Shown here: piece after piece, positions 21,969 through 32,364 of the stretch
Numbering within the stretch: the first letter of the stretch is position 1
Layout: every line of letters begins with the position of its first letter
NCBI GenBank assembly: GCA_916610825.1
Contig: OU744446.1
Location: 34,635,833 to 34,699,832 of the forward strand
Length of the DNA: 64,000 nt
Source of the DNA: Haliclystus octoradiatus
Lineage: Eukaryota; Cnidaria; Staurozoa; Stauromedusae; Haliclystidae
Direction: 5' to 3'
Program-made: the position numbers and the translations under genes
The notes under the pieces: model-generated
What the model was told of the DNA's origin: nothing
What the model saw: the letters and a program-made list of their open reading frames with translations, nothing else
Databases searched by the model: none

Positions 21969-23272
21969 TTAGTCTGATTGTGAACAAACATAGCAGTCTG
22001 GTAAGCCAATGGAGCAGATATCAGAATACTTGTTCAGTAGAGCGAGCTTGAGCTGTATCTTGAACTTTTTTTGGTCACATAACTTACTTATAATATTTAA
22101 TGAGTGATTCCACATTGTGGGGTAATGGTAATTAGGAAGTTTTTGGTGAAAGTTTGATTTCCCAAAGGGGACATACATTACATGTCGTTGTCGTCTGTTG
22201 GAACTACTTCCAAGGAAGTGAAAATTGTTTACTAAAATTGCTGGACATTTTTTGTTGAAAAAACTCCAAATTAGGGCGAGAACAATGCATTTGTAAAGAT
22301 CATCGAAAGTCAAAATTGATACAGATTTTAAAAGAGGTAACGAATGCGTGAGAGGCTTAGAAAGAGTGATAATGCGGATGCATTTTTTTTGTAAAACGTT
22401 AACTTTATTGCGATGAGCAGAATTACCCCAGACAGTTAAGCCATATTCAATATGTGGTTTTATTATTGCAGAATATATTTTTACTTTATGAGCTAATGGG
22501 AGAAATTTTTTAAGTCGAATAATTGTATACAAAAGTTTTCTGATTTTTTTACAAACAAAGTCAATGTGAACATTCCAGTTCAATCTGTCATCAAGAAAAA
22601 TGCCTAAAAATTTCACAGACTTCTCCTGGCAGTTTCGTCCACACTGTTGGATTGGTATACTATTTAATGTGATGTTAATGGAGGCAGGATTTCTATGATT
22701 AAAAAGTATATATCGTGTTTTGGATTCATTTAGTGTCAAATGATTATTTGAAAACCATTCTGAGATCTGTTTTAGTTCAATATTTACAACATTTTCCAAT
22801 TTGTTTAAGTCATTTGATGACCACTGTATAGTGGTATCATCTGCAAAAAGGTTAAATTTTAATGTAGAGCACAATGGTAAATCATTAATAAAAATTAAAA
22901 AAAGCAAAGGACCAAGTATGCTACCCTGTGGAACGCCACAGGTTATCAAACTGGACGCGAGTGAGTATCATTTATGGCTACTACTTGAGATCGAAGTGAT
23001 AAATAATTGGAAAACCAAACTAATTCTGTTGAATTTACTCCGTAATGGGATAATTTACTTAAAAGGATGTTGTGGTTTACCGTATCAAAAGCTTTTTTTA
23101 AGTCTAAAAAAAGGGCAAGATGATATTTGCTGTTGGAGTTTGAAAAAATGTTGTTGAGGAAATTTAGAACGCAATGGCTAGTTTGAGAGGATTTTCTAAA
23201 CCCAAATTGAAAAAAAGATAAAAAGTTATTGTCAAATGATTTCCATTGGCAGTGAAGAAAGCTGGTAATCAA
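21969..23272 (-). pseudogene. LINE 1: reverse transcriptase part of ORF2, frameshifted
   Basis: Two overlapping minus-strand frames join into one RT: 23272-22946 holds FQFGFRKSSQTSH and LALFLDLKKAFDTVNH, and 22949-21969 holds GVPQGSILGPLLFLIFINDL, the catalytic FADDT, and the C-terminal half (VKFLGIFLDDRLNWNVHI, KPHIEYGLTVWG). The break lies just before GVPQGS. The sequence is of the jockey/CR1 type of non-LTR retrotransposon. The element as a whole runs from about 24528 to 21800. Confidence 0.9.
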
Positions 23273-24240
23273 TTTTTTTCATGTTTCTTCCCAAGAGAGT
23301 ATTTGTTGCCTGCCAAAGAAGCTTGATATTATTTTTGCATGAGTCATAGAAATGATTCCAATACAATACTTTACAAGTTTTAATAGCTTTGAAGTAGACT
23401 GAAGCATAGCAATCATATTTAATTTTAAATGCCGGATTTTTTGATGTTATCCATTTGTGATACAATTTTTTTTTTTATTCTTGATATAGTAATCCTTTGG
23501 TCATCCACGGATTTAGCTTATGATTTTTACGATTAAGCTTTTTTGTTATTAAAGGGCATGCAATATTGAGACAGTCATCAAATGTTTTGTGAAATGTATC
23601 AAAGGCTAACATAGGATCATTAGGAAGATACCAGTTACAGCATGAGAGCAGAAGTTTAAGATTTTCAAGGTTTTTGTCAGACGTATCTCTGTATTTAATT
23701 ACATGTAAAGGTTTGTTATTCTTTTTTGCAAAAAGAAGAAAAGGACACAAATGATCAGACATATCTGTGGTGATTATTCCTGTGGTAATATTGTGTTTAA
23801 AATTGGTAAATATATTGTCAATTAATGTACATGATTTGGTTGTGATTCTTGTGGGCTTGGAGATCATCGGAATGAGATTATATAATTAAGAAAACAATTT
23901 ATCAAGTTGTCAGCTTTAGAAGATTCTAGTAAAAAGTTAGTGTTAAAGTGACCACCAACAAATGATGTGTGATTTTTGAGAACTTGAAGAATATTTTCAA
24001 GAATTGAAATGGCATTTTTGAATATTGAGCGAGGAGGGATGTATATTGAAACAAATGCAAATGTGTTACTCTCTACTACGATTGTTTCTATGTCATCATT
24101 TATGATGGTGAAAAAGACATTCCCGAGTGGGAAATATCATGGGTCGTGACATAGCCTAGTCGCTCAACTGATTCAAATTGCTCTGACATGTACTCTAATT
24201 TTGACTGTCTAGACGTCATAGTTGTTGTTGAATGATTTTG
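23232..24240 (-). pseudogene. LINE 1: endonuclease and linker part of ORF2, broken
   Basis: Minus-strand pieces in several frames. 24240-23870 reads as a decayed APE-type endonuclease with IETIVVE and SIYIPPRSIF (the Y.PP motif); 23867-23475 continues with PTRITTKSCTLIDNIFTN and TDMSDHLCPF (the SDH motif of the endonuclease); 23465-23232 is the endonuclease-RT linker. Order and spacing fit ORF2 directly upstream of the RT. Confidence 0.8.
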
Positions 24241-24327
24241 AAAGAATGAACATTAATATTATGAGTGTTAAATGATAAATAATAGAAGTAAACAACAATA
24301 AAAAGAAGTAAGAGATTTGACTTATCC

Positions 24328-24528
24328 TCAGCATGATGATTGACTAAGGAATTCGACATCTTCGTCGTTAGTAATCATAATGTTTGTTTTGTCTAATTTT
24401 TTTACAATAATCTTCATGTCTGTAGTCCAAGTAGCTAAAATAAACTTGTTTCTTTTTAATTTTCTGCATTCGAAGAATAATCTTGCAGACTCTTTATGGT
24501 GGTGCCCAGAATCACCTATCAAGTTCAA
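24328..24528 (-). pseudogene. LINE 1: probable C-terminal end of ORF1
   Basis: 66 residues including KESARLFFECRKLKRNK, ATWTTDMKIIVKKL and a closing NDEDVEFL. This pattern (basic stretch, W-T, then a short acidic end) is like the C-terminus of ORF1 proteins of several invertebrate LINEs, and it sits just upstream of the endonuclease. A TAG acceptor-like site in phase 1 precedes it, so I considered it as a last exon of the TSP1 gene and rejected that. Confidence 0.5.
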
Positions 24529-24712
24529 AAAACCTCAAATACACCACAAATGTAATACATATTGTTAGATTTATACCTACCATAGACATCAATTAATTAA
24601 TTTATTTATAGAAGTTGTTATACTCATTTTTGTCATTTTTACAGACGTATACATACATAAATCACACTGTTTTAGATCTTACATTCCGATGCTCAACCTA
24701 CGAACATTCCCA

Positions 24713-25345
24713 CACTGTATTAAGGGTTATTGTCCTTTCCCGTGAGGGACGTTGAGAGTTAAAAACATAGTACTACTGTTAGTGAGACGAACATCTCCAT
24801 AATAGTTGCTATTAAGGAAATAAACAGATGATATTCACTTTCAGCCACCCCTCTACCCGCGCCAGTCCAATACATATATAAAAAAAAAATATAAGTACAA
24901 TTACAATTACTATGTAGTCCATAATAAATACTAGTCACACAAACTTATCCCAATTCTTTACAGACACACTCAATACAGCATCAAGGGGTAGTGCCCTTTT
25001 CCGTGAGGGACATTGAGAGTTAAAAACATAGTACTACTGTTAGTGAGACGAACATCTCAATAATAATTGCTATTGAGGAAATAAACAGATGATATTCACT
25101 TTCAGCCACCCCTCTACCCACGCCAGTCCAATACATATATAAAAAAATTTATAAGTACAATTACAATTACTATGTAGTCCATAATAAATACTAGTCACAC
25201 AAACTTATCCCAATTCTTTACAGACACTCTCAATACAGCATCAAGGGTTAGTGCCCTTTCCTGTGAGGGACGTTGAGAGTTAAAAACATAGTACTACTGT
25301 TAGTGAGACGAACATCTCAATAATAGTTGCTATTAAGGAAACAAA
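24713..25345. repeat. Tandem repeat, 260-bp period, about 2.4 copies
   Basis: The block AAGGGTTATTGTCCTTTCCC and its variants recurs at 24722, 24983 and 25243, each followed by GTGAGGGACGTTGAGAGTTA and ACATAGTACTACTGTTAGTG. Copies are highly similar. No coding. Confidence 0.85.
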
Positions 25346-26435
25346 CAGTTGAAAGGCATTGCAAATAAATTCGTAAACAGTAAAGAAACAGATGATCTAC
25401 GTATAAATTCAAGTTTGCAATATTTCGAATTCACAAAATGGTCCCAAAATTGACAGCTCGCCCAGCCTCTGCGCAGAAGTGAATTACAATAGCTTCCACT
25501 CATAAGTAGAATTAATTTGCATTAAATGTGAAGCGGATCAGTTGTAGCTTTACTTCGAAAGAGAATTGACAGCTGTCACGATTTCTGACTGAGTGCGTGC
25601 TTCGTAAAACACTCAAAAAAATGTGAGAAATGTTGAAAGGAAGTTGATTCTGTGAAAGGCACGCGGTTTCGATTGGTTGCTGTTAAATCGTACAACTCCG
25701 AAATTCTAGCCTGTTAGTATCTGTTGACAGGAAATTGGATCACGATTTTCCTAAAAATGATTAATTCATCATCTTCATCTTGCAATTGGTGAAAACAGTA
25801 ATGAAAAGTGTACAATCGCTATGAATTAGTGTAGGTCCAATTGTGGGCCTTGGGCCTTTCAGATTACCGAATAGCAAATAGGGGGTTATATTTACATAAA
25901 TTATTTGAAAAACTATTTGAAATACCAAACATTTCCTATAGACAAAATTGTTCTCGCAAAGACAGGGCTGAAAATCTTCTAACGTAAATTGTAACCATGG
26001 CTCCTTTCAGTGTCACCTTGATCTTTAAGATTATTACCAACTTAGTTGATACCATGTGAACTTTCACTCATTGGAAACACCTCAAGGTATCCCTTTTGAG
26101 CCATCGAGTCTTCAATTAATATCCATATGTTCGATGGAAAAAATAATAGCAGTTTCAATAATGTTTCCATAGTCAGAATTTTTGCCTTTTTCGAATTATC
26201 TGTCTTAGCATGAATTATCAGTTGTATATTTTTATACTATCATCATCTTACTTTATATCGTCACCGCGTCAAGTGAATTTAACTTCATTCTGTTAATGTT
26301 TTAGGCATTAAACCCATGGGAATTTCTATACGCTGTTTAAAGGTATTAAATTATGGTGATAGAACAACACTTTCATCAAGCAAATTCCACCAAGTAATTA
26401 CTCTACTGCAGAAAAAATTAAGTGTTTGGTTATTT
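25346..26435. other. No recognisable gene
   Basis: AT-rich. The last 150 bp before 26435 may be the 3' trailer of LINE 2. Nothing else is supported. Confidence 0.35.
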
Positions 26436-28354
26436 TTATTGATATTTTGTTGTTTTATTCTTAGTGAATGTCCTCTTCTTGTATAATTCGAAGGTGAATA
26501 TGGAAAAAGAGAGCCCGTAGGAAGATATTAAATTATTTATGATTTCATAAACCATGCATAAGTCGAATTTGACTCTACGAAATTCTAAAGATTCTAATGA
26601 TAGCTTCAAAAGTCTGTCATTGTAATTGTTATAACTAATGTTGCAGCGACCGCATATGGCTTTAGTGAAGCGTCTTTGCACTTTTTCTACTAATTTTATG
26701 TCTTTTATTAAATACAGACTCCACATGCACCTGATTGTCAGATTCAATAATTGGACGAATATATGTAATGAAGGATTTGACAAGTAAGATTTGCTTACCA
26801 TTGCTTGAGGAGAAACAATTTTTAAACAAATAGGATCGATTTTTAGATTTTGCTACTATCTTTGCACAATGTATGGAAAATTTAAACTTGGATGATACAA
26901 CAATGCAAACATCTCGAACAAAGTCAGTTTATTGTAAAACGTTTGTTGACAAATCATAAGGTGTAGATGGAATTCCATTGATGTTGCCAGTAGATAATGT
27001 ACTGTATTTGTCATATGCCACACGGAGTTGCCAGCAATAAGCCCATGCTGTAAAAAAAGTTAATGTTTGTTGCAATGCTGGTGTGTGTTGACTGTTTCTA
27101 GCTCAATAAAACTTTGGCAGTTTGGTCTTAAACAATCTGTTATTTTATTGATAAATACTAGGAAAAGCAAAGATCCTATCACAGATGCTTGAGGAATACC
27201 ACTTGTGACTAGGAGAGATAACGTTTGAGGATTGCCAATTGAAACTTGCTGTGATCAATCAGGGATGGATACGATTCAAGCCAGAACCAATAATTCAAAT
27301 TTGATACCATAGGCTTCCAGTTTTCGAGACGTTTTTGGTGTGACACTGTATCAAAAGCTTTTCTAAAATCAATATAGACAGAATCTATTCGCATACGATT
27401 GTTGATAGCAATGCACCATTTGTTAAGCGTAATAATCAATTGAGTACAGGTTGATCTGCGTGATAAGAATCTGTATTGATCTTTAGATATTAAATTATAT
27501 CTAGAAATAAGGAAATAATTGCTTCAGCGATGATGGATTCCATTGTTTTACAAACGATACAAGCGAGAGAGATTGGTCTAAAGTTCTTTCTGTTCGAAGC
27601 ATTGCATTTTTTTAAAATTGGGTTGATGATTGCAGTCTTCTATACTTTTGGAAGATCACCCGTGAGAAGAGAAAGTTCAAATAGTAAACAAAAGGGAATT
27701 GCAATCTCATCGGCAATAGATTTGAAAATAACGCACAGTATCCAATAGGTGTACGCGATGTCTAGAAAGGAAGCTTTTTCAAAAGCTTGATCACATCTGG
27801 GTAACAAAATTCGAGAAAAGTAAGTATATTGTTTTCTTCTAATCTGGGAGAAAAATCTGGTATGATGCCGTTATCAGTAGTGAATACACTTGAAAAATAG
27901 TTATCAAATAAAGTGGACTTTGTTTTATCGTCAGAAATAAGTTCATCTTGATCATTTAGAATTGCATAACTTGATCTTTTAGTATTTATCTTGCTATTAA
28001 CAAAAGAGTAAAATGAATGAAGTGAAGGATCAGCCAATAACTGGTTTTCACGTTCGATATTAAAATTGTGAACAGCTTTCTTATATTTACGACTAAAAAA
28101 ATTTCATAATTTCAACATTTATTTCCATCATTCTTTTTAGATAATTTGTAAGCTGCATATTTTCGTCTTGCTACGTTCCTAACGTGCTTTGGATTTAAAT
28201 GTATATTTTTGTGATTTATTTTAACAGGAACATATTTAGATATACAAATGTCGAGTACCTTAGTGATCGAATTCCAAAATTTCTCAACATTACCTTGACT
28301 ATCCTTATGAATGTAGAGCCAATCGAGTCTTTTAAGGAACTTATTCATATTCAA
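26436..28354 (-). pseudogene. LINE 2: decayed non-LTR ORF2
   Basis: Minus-strand remnants in RT order. 28354-28112: endonuclease-RT linker (RLDWLYIHKDSQG, HLNPKHVRNVARRKYAAY). 28037-27762: RT N-terminus (SFYSFVNSKINTK, LFDNYFSSVFT). 27439-27209: RT core (SVYIDFRKAFDTVSHQK). 26801-26436: RT C-terminus (SLYLIKDIKLVEKVQRRFTK, LLKLSLESLEFRRVKFDL). Frameshifts and stops separate the parts and the YADD region is not clearly readable. Jockey/CR1-like, older than LINE 1. Confidence 0.8.
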
Positions 28355-28431
28355 AGTTACATGAATATTTTTATGAAATCTAATTTAATTCAATCTAATA
28401 TAAACATTTTTGGATTACTTGATGTTAGTTA

Positions 28432-28945
28432 GCAATGCAAGAAAGACCGCGTCATTGTTTCATTCTATTACCTTATCAAAGTCCTTAGTTGCCTAATAGA
28501 GTTCCGGACACGAGTGAATGAAAATTGATGATCTGCTGTCATTTTATCCACAAACATATTTCCATAGCTTGGAACGACCATCACAGTTGTTCATGGCTGA
28601 AAAATTTCTTAAATTAGTTAGAAATGGAGTATTTGTAAAGTCTTCATCACTATATTATCATTTATCAATTATACCTTTATCAGATTTAAACTCGTTTAGA
28701 ACATCTTAATGAAGGGTTGAAGTTTATTCGAACTCGAACAATTTTTATAGCAACCAATTCTAATTTCGAAAAATAACAAGGATTCCTTGTAAATTTACTT
28801 AACTTTCATACTTAAAAATCGCCAACGAAACAGGGTTGAAAGTAATCCAAATACATAATGCATAGAATCTATAAACTAGTGAAATGTGTAAAGTCATCAT
28901 ATCAAAGGAGCTAGTTTGGTTGATTTTAAATTTTCGATGGTTTGT
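28432..28945 (-). repeat. Dispersed repeat G, inverted copy
   Basis: Inverse of part of the 1.2-kb unit that is tandemly repeated at 57.3-62.7 kb: it matches from GCAATGCAAGAAAGACCGCG back to AAAATCAACCAAACT. It lies 950 bp beyond the TSP1 stop codon, while the array lies upstream of the TSP1 start exon. Confidence 0.75.
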
Positions 28946-29900
28946 GAAATACAAAAAGATAATTGTTGTTGTGTTTTGACCGTGAGAACTTTTAAACCGA
29001 CAACTCATCATTTGTTTGGGGGCTTAGACAAGACAGTATTACATATATTTGTAGTGTTTATATTGTTTTCTGAAGCTATTTATTATATTAAACTGCTAAG
29101 CCAGTCGTCATGGTTTCATTTGGAATAAATTGTAAAGACTATTTAAACCAGTTAGTCCCTGTGACAACAATAACAAGACGTTACTCCTTAGGGAAAACTT
29201 CACATCATTTACTGTATGTCATAAATTTGCGCTACGCCCCTAGTATAATTAGTGAGCAATAAATATTCTTCTGGTAATAGTTTTCATGGTTATTAGTTGT
29301 TTCCATTTTTTAAAGTTGTTTATTATAATGTTTTGATTCTGCAGCGACATCAGCTAAAGATGAGACAATTTCGCACGTCATTTACAACTCACACCTGTAT
29401 TATGAGTAGTGAAAATCACTTCATTTATTCTATCTTGATATGGCCGAACAAGATTTACAAACATATTTCCGAAACTTGTTGTGTAGCACTTGCTGGAACC
29501 GTTGCATTGCTTCAGATTTACACTGTCCATCTAAATCATTCACAAATTTCAAACAGTGAGTATGAATCAATTATTAGCATTGAAAAGAGCTTACAGTTTC
29601 TCTTGGTGTTGTCAGATTCATTCAATGCATGCTGCTTTAATTTGAAATCGTTGCAGTTGAATATTGAAGGCAATTTCAGTTTAAAATAACAATATTATTG
29701 TTCAAAAGACAATTTAATTAACATCTAAAAGAAATCAAGACCATCTTGGCATTATTGAAGAAATTAAGGCATTCAGTTACGTTACTAATTGATACTGGTG
29801 AGCAATGATAAAATTTGTACGACATAAATTAATTAATGATAGAGAGACAGGGTTAATTAATTTAAGGTATCTTAAGTACTGTTTTAAACAGATAAAGGAG
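28946..29900 (-). other. 3' flank of the TSP1 gene
   Basis: Likely holds the 3' UTR. A minus-strand AATAAA (TTTATT at 29424-29429) is about 470 nt past the stop and is a possible poly(A) signal. The plus-strand frame 29297-29689 has no recognised similarity. Confidence 0.3.
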
Positions 29901-30067
29901 TTAGCAGCCAGAGGTATCCGTGCAAGTTACTGTGTGAACATTGGTGCCTACACAATTAGCACCAGTGCCACTTTGAGGAGGATTATCGCACGTACGCGTC
30001 TCAGTTATAACACCATCACCACAGAGATTGCTACACGCATCACCATTAGAAAATTCACTCCAGCCTC
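29901..30067 (-). CDS. TSP1 gene exon 7: repeat 6 and stop
   Basis: Acceptor TTTTTTAG after a long pyrimidine run, phase 1. Reads GGWSEFSNGDACSNLCGDGV then RTCDNPPQSGTGANCVG and TCTDTSGC, directly followed by TAA. The protein therefore ends with the last Cys of the repeat and has no C-terminal tail. Confidence 0.88.
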
Positions 30068-30229
30068 CTAAAAAAGAATAAAAAAAAATCAATGAATGAA
30101 AACATTTTGTATTGAGAGATAAGTGTCCGCTAACTAAGTTATACAAATGATTACTTATTGAGCAAAAAATTAAGTGAAGATCTAGAGATGTAACACAAGA
30201 TAGATATAAATCTACTAATTATTGTATCT

Positions 30230-30350
30230 GTTTGTTATATTTATTGTCAATTCGCGATTTATGTACGTCTCACTGGCAAAATGTTACAGATAATCCATAG
30301 TCGGGAAATTAAGCAACATTTGTGTCGAGATAACTATATACAGTAACATA
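30230..30350. repeat. Dispersed repeat D copy 2
   Basis: CGATTTATGTACGTCTCACT and ACAGATAATCCATAGTCGGG match the modules at 9290 (same strand) and at 52.6 and 55.6 kb (reversed). It extends into CATTTGTGTCGAGATAAC as those copies do. Confidence 0.6.
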
Positions 30351-30620
30351 TTTGTTGTATGAATATTGTCATATTCTGGTGTTGTTTTGAAGCAATAAAG
30401 TCTCCCTTGATACTTCATTTGATATCATTGTATTAAGAAATTTGGAGATTTTAAAAATTTCATAGGTTGATAATCTAGCGGGTAGTAAAGTCGAAGGCGA
30501 ATTGAAATCTCCAGAAGGGAAACGTTTTGTTTAGAATTTGAGTTGCGAGAAAAAAATTGAATAATTCAAGGGGACTACCTGTGCCTAATCTTTATTTTTG
30601 GTTTCCTGTTTATTGTATAT

Positions 30621-30682
30621 TATATAGATAAATTGTACTTCTGAACATTGATATATGTTCTGAAGTAGAATTTATCTATATA
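30621..30682. repeat. 62-nt hairpin
   Basis: 28-nt arms TATATAGATAAATTGTAC... and ...GTAGAATTTATCTATATA pair with two mismatches around a 6-nt loop. Size and shape would suit a small-RNA precursor or a tiny foldback element. It lies in TSP1 intron 6. Confidence 0.6.
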
Positions 30683-31902
30683 ACTGATGTGGCCTTACTA
30701 TTCCTATGCGGATTATTTTCCTACAAGTCAAACAAAAGCATTCAACGCATACGTATCATGAATGAATAGCGAAATAAATAATGACATTAATGAATGAATT
30801 CTGTATAGCACATACGACCTTGTCTCAAAATATAATTGTCTGCATTTTAGTCAGACGCCATACCTATTGCGCCGTGGCTGGTGGAAATTATCCAAATCAA
30901 AATGTACGCTACTAAAAGTATAAAGCGTTTGTGGTGGGTTGTTTTCTATCTATTTTTCATCTAAAATGTAATGGCTTTGTTAACAGTAAAACTTCAGCTT
31001 GAAATCACGTATATACCTTGTCATGTAAAGCAATGTAAATCAAATGTATAAAAAGCTTTGTGATGTTAAAGCAGCATTGAAGTACGCCTTTTCATCGAAA
31101 TTGCGTTTCCAAATGCTGCACCAATTTATGAGCATGTTATGAATCTTCGCTAGAATCCAGGTTCATGACTTCCTAATTTCTATTTGCTAGAAGAGATTGT
31201 TCTTCTGCTCGTTTTCTCTGTCAATCTTCCCGCACAAGATTGATGGATCGCTACATCCCATCAACTGACTATTTTTGCGCTGACTTAAGAACGTTGGTAG
31301 CATATCAACTATAAACTATATATCAATCATAAACTATAAATCATAAACTATACTCATCGGAAAACTATTTTGTTGGCTTACTAGACTCCTACACCTATGA
31401 AACTAATAGCTACTCTTGCTTGTTTTTTAGTTAGAAGGAGGTCATTTTAAAATTCAACTTTTCTCTGTTTGATAGAATAGAATTTGCAAATATTGAAAAC
31501 CACCTTAGTTGTTAAAAAAAATTATCAAATTGATTGTGAAGCAGCTGTTCAATCACATTTACTAACTGATTTTTATTTGAATCTGAAATTATATCTTTGT
31601 TGTGTAATAATCGCAAAGTAACACAGGTATCCATTATATGTCCCTCTTTGTTTTTAACCAAGATCTTTTCGAATTCGATAGTAATATTGCTCGATATATA
31701 CTTTATAGAGTGAGCTATTATAATCAGAAATAATTAATCTTAGTAGGAATTTACTCATATATATTTTTACATCAATTTGTAATAATCAAAAATCGAATTC
31801 TCCTCTGACTGTGGTAAGATTACTGTTTGTTTTTACATCTCAGATGTGGCACATGATACGATTTGAATATTTTACATCATAATAGGAATCCTCCATTGTA
31901 AC
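30683..31902. other. Intronic sequence without recognisable features
   Basis: TSP1 intron 6. Only a short ATAAACTAT-type repeat near 31315-31355 stands out. Confidence 0.35.
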
Positions 31903-32083
<181 letters not shown>

Positions 32084-32364
32084 TTGATTGATTGATTGAT
32101 TGATATTGATAGCAGTTTATTAAAGACATATAAACAGTTTACAGTTTTAAGATTAAGGTATTATATTTATTTACATTGGTTATTTAATTACGCTAGTGCT
32201 GCTTCTTGATGTCTGACTAATATTTTCTATATTGATATAATGTATTTTTGTATTTTGTATTTTTGGTTTGATAATATAGGATTACATAATTATACTTCTG
32301 TTAATTTATTTCTAATTGTACTTTTGAATTGATTGTAATTTAAAGAATTATAAGCGGAGTACTT

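Noticed and set aside
24328-24528. Possible last exon of the TSP1 gene (TAG acceptor-like site in matching phase 1, 66 codons then stop)
   Set aside because: The residues resemble the C-terminus of a LINE ORF1 and it lies directly before LINE 1 ORF2; exon 7 of the TSP1 gene already ends in a stop.
24713-25345. CRISPR-like or regulatory array
   Set aside because: A 260-bp head-to-tail repeat without spacers in animal DNA is an ordinary minisatellite.
29297-29689. 130-codon plus-strand frame as a gene
   Set aside because: No recognisable domain, antisense to the TSP1 3' flank, ordinary for AT-rich intergenic DNA.
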